Positions 1 to 12,009 of a stretch of 64,000 nt of DNA are shown here, piece after piece (positions within the stretch are counted from its first letter, which is position 1; each line of letters begins with the position of its first letter). This DNA comes from Adiantum capillus-veneris. Its lineage: Eukaryota; Streptophyta; Polypodiopsida; Polypodiales; Pteridaceae. The notes under the pieces are model-generated. The model saw only the letters and a list, made by a program, of their open reading frames with translations, was not told the DNA's origin and did not search any database. The stretch lies in contig CM043959.1 in NCBI GenBank assembly GCA_014529385.2, positions 55,308,253-55,372,252 on the forward strand, written 5' to 3'. A program made the translations under genes and the position numbers.

Positions 1-1095
1 GCTCTCCCTTCCATAAGAACAAAAGGAACCTTGAGCACAGTTCGGAGCACTCATCTTGAGCAAAGCGCAAACATTCATTCCGCTGCACCTAACATCCCGA
101 GAGACCGGCGCAAAACGTTTCACCCTCAAAATGCTTTGTTACACAACAAAATGTTTTCACTCTTATGTGTTCAGCACAGTGAAAGATGGGACCAATACCA
201 AAACGTTCATAGATAGATTTAGAAAAGCCTTACAACCTGTAAGTTGTGCTCCGCTCGATCAGCAAAACGTTTCAAGGCCGTCTGAACGACGTAAAGTGCA
301 TTTCATGGTGACTATGCTTGAGGCCAAGTCCCACAACTGGGGTGCCGAGGAGTGAGGAGCTTGAGTCTGATGATGGGAGATCGAGGCAATACCCACCTGT
401 GTAGACCATGTTTAAAATATTAACCACAAAGATCTGTCATCTTAGCAAAAAAAAACTCCAAAATCTGATCTCACATCTCACAAAGTTCAGAACCAAAGTC
501 TTACAAAATTATGCGCATGTATGTGAAATGAGAGTGTCCTGATGTGCACTCCTCCAATGGTAATTGAGAACCTATCATGGAGAGCTAAAACCAAAACAGA
601 TGCTAGATGCGATGAAAAACTGCACTCATTCAGGAAAAAAGGTAAAAATGCACTCCTAATTCCATGTCGAAGGGCTTGTAAATGTTGTTACATAGTATGT
701 GCCCCAAACAAATCGGTTGTACTAAAATGAATGTACTACACATAGATGACCAATCCATTCTACTCAAAGTCAATGGGCAGAGATGAAGCCCTTTAATTAC
801 ATATAATGCAGTCAATGACTTGCATAATGTAACAAATTGTATAGTAAATTCCGCACACACGCAAGCATTGGTTTAGGCCTTGCAAATAATTTCCTGCCTG
901 CCAACAAAGTGGTTAGATCGGGGCCGATGGCTTCCAGCTTATAACTCATTTAGACGAGTACTGGGGCTTATTCGGCACGTGGAAGTACAAGTAGCCGGCA
1001 TGCCATTTAAATGTTCCATAGACTACTCCTTACCTGCTCCATCCTAAAAAGCGATCAACGTAATCCAGTCCAGGGTCAAAACGATGACCATTTGT
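1..1095. other. Intergenic, nothing recognised
   Basis: Only short reading frames with no recognisable motif. The stretch follows the stop codon of the minus-strand F-box gene, so its right end probably includes that gene's 3' untranslated region; this is inference. Confidence 0.5.
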
Positions 1096-2433
1096 TTAAA
1101 CAAATTGTGTGAAATCTAGCCTGGGCTCAAACTCATGACCCCTTGTAAAAACTGTGTCATATAAAATCGATGGTTCCGGAAGCCAACTCCATAATTCATT
1201 GCAAATATCATATGACAACACTCTTAATGTACAAAGAGCACGAAAGCAGATAAAGTTTCCAACACCAACACAATCGACCCAGTTTGAATGGGCTATACTC
1301 TTCATGTCTTCTAAAATGCATTCAGGCATGTTGCGCATTTTGATCCAACACCTTGAATTGCTTTCGAATCTGCATACAATGAGGCCCTTGTTGAGTTCAT
1401 CAACTGGACATACCAAAAAAATAGAGTTCTGACAAGCCAGTAAACGACGCGTCTCTTCCCCACCATTGACAGGCAGGTCCTGAATTCGCCAAATTCCCAT
1501 TCCATTCTCAGTGCTCTCTCCAACCACCAGCATTCCAAACGGGTTTAAGAGCAAGCTATAAAACACCCCATCACATTCAATCATCTGATCATGCTTCATA
1601 ATAAAACATGTTGGCATGGAGCCCACGATCTCCCATGAATTCCTGCTGAAACAATACGCCTCAATAAGAAGTTCTCTCTTTGCCTTCCCAATGACCATTA
1701 CAGAAAAATAATGTGCGCATAAGCAGGGACCTGTCTCTTCGCTTGCATCTCTGGCTTTGCCTTTCAATTCAGCAGCACAGAAATGTCCTTCTGATGCACA
1801 CTTTCCGCTGTCTGTAGGCATCAAAAACCCTTGCATTTCATTCTTTCTAATGGAGGTCGTGGTCGAAATTCCAGTTATGGGAGAAGAAACTCTAGCCTTC
1901 ACATGTGCAAGTATGCATCTCATGTGAGAGGCAGAAAACCCCTGAGTAACAATCACTTCAATGCACTTAAAGGACGGCAGCTTGAAAAGGGATTTAGTTA
2001 GAGGATTGCATACATGAAGAGAGGAGCGAAAATTCAAGAGGAGGCGGCCAGATGCAGTGCCGGCACACCAGACAAAACCGCGTTGAGCGGAGGGCAGTGC
2101 TCGCACATGGAACACATCCAGCATGGACGAAAGAAAACCCACATCAAACTTTAACCAGGAAAGCCCATCGAAATCGAAGGCCAGCAGGAAATCGAAGCTT
2201 TCTGGGGTAAAGAAGATAAGCCAAGGGCGATGGCCAGAGCGATAGCGAAGCGAGGGGAAGTGGGTGAAAGAGGGAGAGGAGATGGCGGAGTCCCACTGCT
2301 TACAGACAAGCTTGCATCGGAAAAGCAGCCTTAACGGCAGCCAGCCTAAGACGTTGCTCTGCACTTCTGCGGGAAGCTCCGCCCATAGAGAAAAGCCTTC
2401 TTCCTCTTCCTTCTCCCTTTTCTTGCTTGCCAT
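1096..2433 (-). CDS. F-box protein, single exon
   Basis: An uninterrupted 445-codon frame from ATG (2433) to TAA (1096). After a charged lysine/glutamate-rich start, residues about 15-57 match an F-box: LWAELPAEVQSNVLGWLP, then the typical helix with CKLVCKQWDSAI. F-box proteins bind Skp1 through this domain and act as substrate receptors of SCF ubiquitin ligases in the cytosol or nucleus. The rest (about 60-445) resembles the C-terminal substrate-binding half of plant F-box/Kelch or F-box-associated proteins, with scattered W/G and LLLNF- and CNPLTKSLFKLP-like segments, the latter typical of F-box-associated beta-propellers. No target can be inferred. Length is normal for the family. This is the only intact long gene in the window. 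No intron is needed. The start is the first ATG in frame and precedes the F-box by about 14 residues. Confidence 0.9.
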   Translation of the reverse strand: MASKKREKEEEEGFSLWAELPAEVQSNVLGWLPLRLLFRCKLVCKQWDSAISSPSFTHFPSLRYRSGHRPWLIFFTPESFDFLLAFDFDGLSWLKFDVGFLSSMLDVFHVRALPSAQRGFVWCAGTASGRLLLNFRSSLHVCNPLTKSLFKLPSFKCIEVIVTQGFSASHMRCILAHVKARVSSPITGISTTTSIRKNEMQGFLMPTDSGKCASEGHFCAAELKGKARDASEETGPCLCAHYFSVMVIGKAKRELLIEAYCFSRNSWEIVGSMPTCFIMKHDQMIECDGVFYSLLLNPFGMLVVGESTENGMGIWRIQDLPVNGGEETRRLLACQNSIFLVCPVDELNKGLIVCRFESNSRCWIKMRNMPECILEDMKSIAHSNWVDCVGVGNFICFRALCTLRVLSYDICNELWSWLPEPSILYDTVFTRGHEFEPRLDFTQFV

Positions 2434-2932
2434 TCGACTGCGTATAGTGATCGACCCTATTCCTTCCTCGAGCTTCTATTTTCAGTCCACACCGTTGAGT
2501 TTTGATGGCCGGAATCTATCGCGATTCCTTGGCCCTGCTGGATTGCTCGAGGAGTAAGAGCCTGGTCGCATGAGCGCAGGAGCCAGCTCATCAGCCGGTT
2601 ACCAGCAGGTAAACTAGAGAGAGAAACTGCAATCACATCACCTCGTAAGCAGCGTTTGGACCTAGTGAGTTGCAAGATATGCAATAATCGCCTCGAGTGA
2701 AGTGAGATTCTCACTAAACCAGAGCAGCCTCCCCGCTCAGGGAACCCCCTCCCTTTGAACACCTTCTGCTTGAGAAGTTGACCTGCTCTCCTCACGTAAT
2801 TATTTAGCCATCATTTAGTGAATGGAAACCGGGTGACTGGGCAGGCTAGCTGCTTGGCAGCCTCACACGACTAGGTCCTAAAACTTCAAATTATCGCAGG
2901 TTTTGAACTCTTATAGCCCACATGAAGGCTTT

Positions 2933-2978
2933 GAGTCCAAAACCTAGACTAGAGTGAGTCCAAAACCTAGACTAGAGT
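2933..2978. repeat. Tandem repeat, 23 bp x 2
   Basis: Two identical adjacent copies, each reading GAGTCCAAAACC followed by TAGACTAGAGT. Confidence 0.9.
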
Positions 2979-3130
2979 GCTTCGTTATGCGTTTGTATCG
3001 AATTAAGATTAAGTAAAATTAAGATTATGCCATTTCATCACTTCTCAAATGAAAAAAGAAAATTGTTTATTTGATGCTATTAATTTATGTCTAAGATATT
3101 TATTAAATTGGAGGAGAGACTTCAAAATGA

Positions 3131-3132
<2 letters not shown>

Positions 3133-3167
<35 letters not shown>
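3133..3167. repeat. (GA)n microsatellite
   Basis: Uninterrupted GA dinucleotide run of about 17 units. Confidence 0.97.
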
Positions 3168-3172
<5 letters not shown>

Positions 3173-3582
3173 TATCCGAGAGAAAATGAAGCACAGAGAG
3201 AGATTTTATCAAAGCGTGTTAGATTCTTTTACCTGAGAGTGTTTGGGATACTGATTGTCGTGGTTCAGAGGCGTTCTTTGCAAAAATGGGATATCGATCG
3301 TAGTGCTTCAAAGGGGTACCTCGCCAAAAACCACAAGGAGGGCTAGAATTTTGTCAAGCTCAATTTTGTGATCATACAAGATGTCAATGTTATTAATTGT
3401 TTGTTGTTCCATTTCATGTTTCAAAAAAACAGAAAACATGTAAGTCTCCTTACATGGGGGAGTTTGCACAATCCTGCCCAATTTTTATAATACGAGGGAA
3501 CGTGCCATTCCCACGGCAGCGTGCAATTTTCAGTGCATTCATTAATTGCATTCTCAGTGTCAAAAATCAAAAAATGATAATG

Positions 3583-6500
3583 CTTACTCACCGCGGGATT
3601 GAATGGCTCTCATTGATGCACTTCCTTGCATCAATGATGTTGGGCATCGTGCGTAGATCCACATGCCTTCAAGATGCATGCATAGGTGATTGCATCCACA
3701 CTCCAGATCACAGGAAGCACGATATTTTTTGCAAGAACCCGTGACTAGTAATCTCAATATCATTAATTCTCTCACCCATGTCAATGTCTTTCATAAGACC
3801 ACACACCTTCAATGTGCAAGTGTAAGTGATTGCATTGGGAAAATTGGAAAGAGGCTCTTGCTATCCCATGAGAACAACAAAGTACTTCCTTGAAACAGCC
3901 ACGTTGGGCTTATCTGTAATAGTGATGAGAGTTCGGACATGAGAACTTCTCATGCTTTTGTGAGTCTGCTTGATGTGTTTCACGAGTATTGCTTCTTCTC
4001 TAGAGTTGTTAGTGGATTTGTTGCCTTCCTGTGGACATTGTAAGGGCACCACATTTGCCATACATATAAAGAAAATCCCTGCTAAGAACAACCTGTTTCT
4101 TAATAGCTTCTGACTGACTAGCACTCTCATCATAAATTCTCTCACCCATGTCAGCATATTACGAAGTCTTTCAAGATGCTAGCATAGGTGCTTGCTTCCA
4201 TAGATGATTGCATTGGAGAAAGGCCTTTTGCTTGCATATGCTTAGAACAGCCTTGACGAGCTTCCTGCCAACATCCTGTGTTGATTCGAAGTGATTACCC
4301 ATCTTGTGGTTTTTCTGTGAAGGTACCAAGAAAGAACAAAGGAATCCAATCTCCTATTTTCACTGAAAGGCTGTAATTTTGACGATTTCTTAGTTTGCGA
4401 TGAGAAAGATGTCAGAGGGCCGAAAGTGTAGTTTAGAGCAGGAATAGCTAAATAGCTGCACGTCTTGACAAGTTGATTGATGAAGGCCATAAAAAGAGCG
4501 AGCAAGCACTTGCCGTTGGATGGTCGATGCCACGTGGATGCAGTATTCTTGCGTAGAGCCACATGCCTTCAAGATGCATGCATAGGTGATTGCATCGAAA
4601 CAAAGGCCCTCAGTTTGCATCTACTGACATTGCGAACAAAACACCTGATAGGGAGCATGATAGAATTTTGAAAGTCGTCAACGCCTGTGATCGACGTGTG
4701 ATTAAAAAATCTTGCAACATGTGATGCTTGCGTAGGTGATTGCATCTGGGGAGACATTCCGGACAGGAAGCTCCTCAAGTACTTTTTGTGCTTTCTCAAG
4801 CATACCACATTTAGCATACATATCGACCAAGAGAGTGCAAAGCACGACATCTTTTTTATTGCATAGAACCACATGCCTTCAAGATGCATGCATAGGTGAT
4901 TGCATCAAAATAGAGGCTCTCGCTTCGCATCTGTTGACATTGCAAACATAACACATGGTAGGGAGCATGATAAATTTGAAAGTCGTCAACGCTTGTGATT
5001 GACGTGCGATTAAAAAAGCTTGCAACATGTGATGCTTGTGTAGGTGATTGCATCTATGCCTACGTAGGTGATTGCATCATGAGAGAGGCCCTCACTTCGC
5101 ATCTGGATTTTGGCTGCAACAATTAAAAAAGCGTGACAGAGCCACATTCCTTCCAGGTGCCTGCACGTAGGTGATTGCAGTTGGAGAGAGGCCCTCACTT
5201 TGCATCTGGATTTTAACTTCCAAGCCATATCAGCCCACAACTTCCTTGCCACAGCCATGAGGGGCATATCTTTCAATTAATGTGCCCCACGAGATGGCAG
5301 TCGAGTCCTACGTAGTGCCACATGCCTTCAAGATGCAAGCAGATGGGTGATTCCATGCCCTCGCTTTCATCTGGTGAAAACATCCCAAAAATTCTTGGCC
5401 CTTTGCTTGTTGGGGATGTCCCACGATCAATGCGTTCCAAGAGACAACATTTCGGACACGAATCTCGTCAGGAATCTTGGCATTGCGGGTCCAGGAAGGT
5501 CTGGATTGTTTTCAACATTCCCTGACTAACAATATCATCGTGAATTTTGTTGCTCATAGCAGTATCTTGCGTAGTGCCACCTACCTTCAAAACAAAAGCA
5601 TACTCAAGCACTTTTTGGTGCTTTCTCAAGTACACCACATCTCGCATACATGATATAGTGCCACATGCTTTCAAGATGCAAGCATAAGTGATTACATCAG
5701 GAGAAATTTCCTTGCTTTGCATCCTGAAAATAGCCAGCAGGAGCTTCCTGGCAGAGATGACATTCCGGACATCAAGGCATTGCCACATGCCTTCAAGACA
5801 AAAGCATAGGTGATTGCATCTAGAGAGATGCCCTCGCTTTGCATCTATTGGAAACAGCCCAGCCCAGGGCTCCGTGGCCCTGCCACATTTGTCATAGATG
5901 TCGACCAAGGCAGTGCCAAGCATTACGTTTCATAAAAGAGAACCACAATATTGATCAATCCACCGCCAAGCATGACATCATACTCCCAACAGCCCCCGGC
6001 TAGCAATCACATCGTGGATTTTGATACCCTTGCGATAGGCATATTGGGCATATCTTGCAACCAACATGTTGTAGGTGGTGACATTCTGGAGAGAAAGCCC
6101 ATCACGAACTTTTCATGCTTTCGTGACAGTACCACATTGGCATACATGTCAACCAAAGAATTGCCAAGCATGACATCCTTCACCAAGAGTGCTGGATTAG
6201 GTATCTTCTCGTTAATACGCTCACCCATGTCAACGGCTCGTGTAAGGCCACTGGCCTTCAAGGTGCAAGCATTTGCATTCAGACTGAATTTTAAGAGATG
6301 CATCCGTGAAAACGGCACAGAGCTTTCTGGCCCTGCTCCTATCGCGTGTATCCCACAATCAATGCATTCCAAGACTCGACATTTTGGATAGGAAGCGCCT
6401 CAAGCACTTTTTGTGCTTTCTTAAGTGCACCACATTTGGCATACATATCGACCAAGGCAGTGCCAAGCACGACTCTTTTTTCAACATCAGCATCTTTGTG

Positions 6501-7725
6501 AATTTTTGTGCCCACATCAGCATCTTGGCGTAGATCCACATGCCTTCAAGATGCATGCATAGGTGATTGCCAACTGGAGAGATACACTTGCTTTGCATCC
6601 GCTGAAAATGGCCTAGAGCTTTTTGGCCCCGCTCTTGTTAATCACGTCCCGCAATCAGTGTACTCCAAGAGGTGACATTTTGGACAAGAACTTCCTCAAG
6701 GACTTTTTGTGCTTTCTCAACCGCATCACATTTGGCATACATATCGACCAAGACAGTGCCAAGCACGAAATCTTTTTTCAACATTAGCATCTTTGTGAAT
6801 TTTTGTGTCCATATCAGCATCTTGTGTAGAGCCACATGCCTTCAAGATGCATGTGTAGGTGATTGCAACTTGAGAGACACCCTCGTTTTGCATCTGCTGA
6901 AAACAAACTAGAGCTTTTTGGCCATGTCCCTATGCGGCATATCTTGCAATCAATGCATTCCAAGAGTCCACATTCTGGATAAGAAGCTCCTTGAGCACTT
7001 GCGTAGATCCACATGCCTTCAAGATGTAAGCATAGCCTTCAAGACCAAAGTATAGGTGACTAATCTTGCTTTGCATCCACTAAGAACGGCCTAGAGCTTT
7101 CTAGCCTTGCTGTTGTTGTGCACATCCCACAATCAGTGTATTCCAAGGAGGCGGCATTCTGGATAGGAAGCTCCTCAAGCACTTTTTGTTCTTTCTCAAT
7201 CACACCACATCTGGCATACATATTGACCAAGGCAGTTCCAAGCACGACATTTTTTTTCAACATTAGAATCTTTGTGAATTTTTGTGCCCATATCAGCATC
7301 TTGCATAGAGCCACATGCCTTCAAGATGCACGGCATTGTGGCAAGGTAGGTTTGGTCTATTACAGAAGGTTCTTGATGGGTATATCATGCAATCAATGCG
7401 CTCCAATATTTTGGACAAAGAGCTTTTTGTGCTTTCATGAGGACATCGAGCAAAGCAGTGCCAAGCACTTTCCAATAGCCCTTGACTAGTACTCTTATTG
7501 TGAATTCTCTCACCCATGTCAACGTCTTGCATAAGACCACACACCTTCAAGGTGCAAGCATAAGTGATTGCATTTGAACAATTAGAAAGAGGCCTTCATT
7601 TCTCATGCGGTGAGAACAACATAGTGCTTTCTTGCAACAACCATATTGGGCTTATCTGTATAGTGAAGATAGTTCAGACATGAAGCCGATCAAGAACTCC
7701 TTGTGCTTTCATGAGTATACTTTGG
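3583..7725 (-). pseudogene. Degenerate PLS-type pentatricopeptide repeat (PPR) array
   Basis: On the minus strand, PPR signatures recur all along the stretch in shifting frames: GTALVDMYAKCG, EKAQKVLEELPIQNV, SWNALIAGY and DAITYACILKACG. Examples lie near 7200, 6750, 6450, 6160, 5890 and 5680. Related copies recur roughly every 300 bp in the better preserved part, the size of one P-L-S triplet (about 100 codons). PPR proteins bind organellar RNA and in plants serve editing, splicing and RNA stability in mitochondria and plastids. No frame stays open beyond about 150 codons, stops and frameshifts are frequent, and some units are collapsed to a short core, so this is a pseudogene or several fused relics. 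The segment near 3775-3990 repeats near 7505-7720, which shows internal duplication. No DYW or E domain was found. Confidence 0.8.
3656..7572 (-). repeat. Dispersed ~40-bp PPR core, about 18 copies
   Basis: A block reading CCACATGCCTTCAAGATGCA followed by TGCATAGGTGATTGCATC on the plus strand recurs near 3660, 3800, 4170, 4560, 4720, 4868, 5030, 5060, 5145, 5320, 5660, 5787, 6250, 6537, 6833, 7010, 7310 and 7533. Its complement encodes DAITYACILKACG. It is better conserved than the sequence between copies. Confidence 0.8.
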
Positions 7726-7889
7726 TAGGGGTGCTCATGAGCTTGACAAGCTTGAAAGTTTGTCATGTGTCCAAGATGTGTGCTTGAGGAATTGAGGCTG
7801 CAAGAGGATTTAGAAGTAGATTGTTGTTCAAGGCTGCATACCAGCACTTGTACTCTCACTGATTTGCTTCGCTTGGAAGATCTCAGTAC

Positions 7890-8054
7890 ATGTATGCCAA
7901 ATGTGGTAGGCGAGGAAAACCTTGGTTGTTCTCAGGAGATGCAAAGCGAGGAATCTCTCCAGATGGAATCGCCCATGCTTTCATCTTTAAGGCATGTTGC
8001 ACTACGCAAGAAGCTGATAGGGGCAAAAAAATTCACGAGAATATTGTTAGTTAG
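7890..8054 (+). pseudogene. Inverted PPR fragment
   Basis: Reading from 7890 on the plus strand gives MYAKCGRRG, then GISPDGIAHAFIFKAC, then a GKKIHENIVS tail and a stop at 8052-8054. These are consecutive parts of a PPR L/S repeat in one frame over 55 codons. The orientation is opposite to the large array at 3583-7725, so it is either an inverted duplicate of that array or a remnant of a separate gene. There is no start or end domain, so it is called a fragment. Confidence 0.75.
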
Positions 8055-8184
8055 GGACTGCTGACAAAAGGAGTTGTGCATTCATCGGCCTCTGCCGTCT
8101 GCATCGCCAACAGCCTAATAGCATCAGCTAAAAAATGTGTTGAACGGTACGTGCTCATCACGTTGGCAAGCATCCGAAGTACCC

Positions 8185-8602
8185 TCCAGCTTGATGATAT
8201 GCATAATGTAACTAGGGTTTGAAAGGTCTCCGGTACTCCTTTGCGGTTCTGCCCGGCTTGCTGCTGCAAGGGCAAACTATGCGAAAAAGGCTTAATCCCG
8301 ACCTGCTTACTGCATCGTGTTTCCCTGCGCGTCTGAGGATGTCTCTCGCTCTTTAAATTGCTCCATCATCTGCTTTTCTACAAACGACCCAGATTCCAGC
8401 TTGATGATCAGCAGAATATAACCAGGGTTTGAAAGGTCTTCGATACTCCTTTGTGGTTCTGCCCGGCTTGCTGCTGCAAGGGCGAACTACGCAGAAAAGA
8501 TTTAATCTCGACTTGGTTGCTGCATTGCATTTCCCTGCGCGTCTGAGGATGTCTCCCGCTCTTTATATTGCTCCATCATCTGCTTTTGTACGAACGACCC
8601 AG
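8185..8602. repeat. Tandem duplication, ~210 bp x 2
   Basis: Copy 1 (8185-8394) and copy 2 (8395-8602) both start TCCAGCTTGATGAT and share long blocks such as GTTCTGCCCGGCTTGCTGCT and CTGCGCGTCTGAGGATGTCT. A minority of bases differ, mostly by transition, so the duplication is not very recent. No coding function recognised. Confidence 0.9.
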
Positions 8603-9165
8603 CTTTTGATTATCGGATGGTTGAGCTTGATGCCACGTGGACGAACATGGAGCCAGAATTGAGATTTTGCCTTTTACGCTAACGAAGTAACCAACATGCA
8701 CGCAAGCAGCTTCTTCTCACAGAACGTGTACTCTGAGTTTAAAAAATATTTGTTCTCCCCAGCTTCATGCCACACTGCCAAGGCTTCGTGCTCTGCCCTG
8801 GGCCACTGGCTCCTGCACGTCGTGTTTCACCTTGGTCTGTTGCCTGCCCCACTGTGACTCGTCGTCTCCACCTGTGAGATTTCTTGGGCTGCTTGAGTTT
8901 CGATCCTCTAAAATAAAGGCATCTTTACTGCATTTAGCATAGCATCTCCATTCAAAAATCTAGCTTCTAAAAGAAAATTCATTTTGTGAGCCCGATACTC
9001 TGTTCTGCCCCCTTCCCTTTCCACATAAGCACCAAGCTTTCCTTCGCCTGCACACACGTGCGCCGCCTCCTTGTTCACGCTCGACCCCTCCTTCTCCCTC
9101 GCTCCCTGCTCTGATCCTCTTTCCTCTACCCTCCCCTAACCACCCTATTTGCACGTCTCCATCGT

Positions 9166-9166
<1 letters not shown>
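8603..9166. other. Intergenic, nothing recognised
   Basis: No long reading frame or known motif. Confidence 0.5.
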
Positions 9167-9205
<39 letters not shown>

Positions 9206-9303
9206 GCTTGCTGCTCGCCCACCTATGTCCCAGCCAGCTAGCCAGCCGTCACCGCCTGCACATTCTCCCCCTCTGCACAGCAAGCGAACGCAGGTTGCAC
9301 GTT

Positions 9304-9344
<41 letters not shown>

Positions 9345-9480
9345 TGCTGGTATCACTGCAGTAGCTTGAGCCAGAGGGCAGACTATATATAGAAGGGGGA
9401 GAGGTCGTCAAGCCACCGTCCATCGCCTTCGAAAGAGAGAGGGAGAGAGAGACAGAGAGAGAGAGAGAGCGAGAGTTCGA
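9167..9480 (+). promoter_or_regulatory. Possible promoter: TATA box among GA tracts
   Basis: CTATATATAG at 9384-9393 is a good plant TATA box. It lies between GA tracts at 9167-9201, 9309-9341 and an interrupted one at about 9433-9478. GA-rich 5' leaders are common in plant promoters. The first downstream ATG (9500) opens only a two-codon frame and no gene is visible downstream, so the transcript, if any, is unknown. Weak call. Confidence 0.25.
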
Positions 9481-9485
9481 GAGAG

Positions 9486-10590
9486 AGCCACTTGCCAAAA
9501 TGCTCTGACTCTTTGCTAGCCTCCATCTGCTACCGTCCTTAATCCCCTTTAAATTTCACCAAAGCATCGCCTGCACATTCGCCTTCCCCACCACTTTTTT
9601 CTAAAATCGTCCACCCATACCTTGTAGAACTGTAAAGTTTAACTATTAGGAAACAAGGCGTCCATAGGGACGAATGGCACTGCAAGGGTGGGAGGGGGAC
9701 AAAAGAAAGAGAGAGAGAGAGAGAGAGGCTCTGAGTACCCGCGGACTTCTCAGCTTGGAACAGAATAGCCTTCTATGTCTCTCTTTTCTCTCTATTGCGT
9801 GCAGACAGCGAGAGGAAAGTCTGGAGGGTTCTGTAATAGAAAAAAATTCTACTTGTGGCTCGAGATTCAAGGTCACATTTTTGTAGTAAAACATCGAAAT
9901 TGATGCATTAGCAACTGCCTTCGCCAGTGCCAATAAGGTATGCCACATGATGGATTTTTTTTGCTCTACTACAGATTTAGAGTATTGGAATATGATTATT
10001 ATGTTTGGCTTGCTGCTTCGTTTATACGCTATGGAGCTATCTCAATTGAAGTCACAACTCTCCCATTGTCAATTCTCTCCTGAAATGATGGCGAGCTCGC
10101 AAACCCATCCGCAACCTTTTCAATTCTCTCATGAAGCGGATTTGAACTAACAAACATATCATCATAGTTTCTCGTCATTCGGGAACATATTCTCCTCCCT
10201 CATGCATGCTTCTTTACTCGAGCCTCCTCTTGGCACATTTGCGCCGATTGATACAGGTCTACCAGTAGCAATAGCTGATGCATTTTATACCTCGTCACCT
10301 TCTCCCATTTGTCACCGTTGCAAGTGCACAAACTCAAGCAGCCCCACTTGTTGCCATGATGCCACCAACAATTCACCCATCCTCCTCCCATACAAACTTC
10401 ATGCCACTAGCCGAAACTAGACCACAAGCTTGCAAGCGAAAATCGTCACATATCTATTCCATCACCGAATTGAATGTCCTCGTCGACTTATATGAGGATA
10501 AGTGGATCTCACTGAGTAGAGGGAATTCCAAAGGACGTGTATTCTATTAATATAACTAGTCTTGCTTGGTTGGCCTTGCCATAGAAATTT
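9486..10590. other. Intergenic with short GA tract
   Basis: Contains a GA tract near 9703-9727 and frames of up to 100 codons without recognisable domains. It ends at the boundary of the element A LTR. Confidence 0.45.
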
Positions 10591-10617
10591 TGTGAGTGTA
10601 GGAATGCGGTGCATGTG

Positions 10618-10661
<44 letters not shown>

Positions 10662-10807
10662 AGGATGTGGGTGGCTCACCACAATGTGTGTGAGAGAACC
10701 CCTTATTCTTCTATCTAGTAAAGAAGAAGGTGTGTACAAGTGATGGGTAGTCGGACGTCTATGGCACGTCGGACCAGGGTAAGAGACACACTGTCTTTAC
10801 CCCAACA
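10591..10807 (-). repeat. Element A 3' LTR
   Basis: 217 bp. Plus-strand start TGTGAGTG, end CCCCAACA. Contains a GA tract at about 10620-10659. Shares blocks such as CCCCTTATTCTTCTATCTAG and ATGGCACGTCGGACC with 43358-43564. Polypurine-type sequence abuts the higher-coordinate end. Confidence 0.8.
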
Positions 10808-11129
10808 ATCTTCCACTTACAGGAAAATGTACTGATAAGTGGTCCTACTATAGAACCTAGCGGTATGTACAAGAGGTATAGGGAGAAATCTTATCTCAAC
10901 CTATGTCCACTAGCTCTTTGGAAGTTGATGAATGTCGTTGTATAGGCTCTAGCGGTGTGCGAAAGTGTATATCCCTGCAAGAATCAACATGTATACCCCA
11001 CAAGTATCCTGTAATGACCTACAATGCTCCATAATGCATCATGCTGGTGTCAGCCATTGCTCGCCTAGCAATCCCAACTACAAACATGTCATTAAAAATA
11101 ATATGTAATTCTCCCAAATGATTTTCTCA
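10808..11129 (-). other. Element A internal remnant
   Basis: Noncoding sequence between the element A 3' LTR and the presumed start of the element B LTR. Nothing coding recognised. Confidence 0.4.
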
Positions 11130-11469
11130 TGTTAAACTAATCATTCAATATGGGAAAGTACCAGGGGAGTAAAAGCTAGAATATTGGTAAGGCTGCCACA
11201 CGGGCCTCTGTCAGGGATCCAAAGGAGGGAAAATAGGGATCCAAAGGGGGACAGTCTGCAAAAGGGAAATGTTCTTCAATGGGGCTTAAAAGACCTAAGG
11301 TTCACTTCCATTAAGACTTCCATAGACTGAAGTTCTTAAATTTAGTTGTATTGTCCAATGACCAAAGTAGGGGAAAATTGGATAGTCATGGGAAGACTAA
11401 AAAGTCTTCCCACATCTCTAGGAAGGAGGGGGCTAGCCCTAATAGTAGGGGATGAGAGAGAAACAGAGA

Positions 11470-11514
<45 letters not shown>

Positions 11515-11955
11515 CAAAGCTCCTCCTTTACACAAAGAGAATATTGGACACATGTCAGGCTCTTAGGCCAGTTGCCCCCAATCTCCCCTCAAATCCTATT
11601 GGATGGCCATAGAGGTGGACCAATGAGAATTAGGCTAGAGTAAATTTAGTCTAATCAATTTAAAAATGCTTGATAAAAGAACCAATAGAATTAAGCTCCC
11701 CAGAAGACTATTGGACAGTCTACCAAGGGGTCCAATGAGCATCAAGCAGCCCAATGGCTTGCTTGATTCCTATTGGCCAGAAGACTAAAAGGTCCAATGA
11801 GAGTTTAATAAATTATTTTAATTACTTAAAGCTCTAACAAAAGGGGAAAGGGGGACACATGTCACAAGGCTATCAATTATGCTTTTAATTTGTGATTGAC
11901 TAAGCTTTGCAGGAGCCAATAGGATGCCAGCAAGGGCCAAAAGCAAGAGGGGTCA

Positions 11956-12009
<54 letters not shown>

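Larger units (their letters stand above)
2434..3582. other. Upstream region of F-box gene, no gene seen
   Basis: Contains the presumed promoter and 5' UTR of the minus-strand F-box gene, a short tandem repeat and a GA microsatellite. No convincing coding sequence. Confidence 0.5.
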
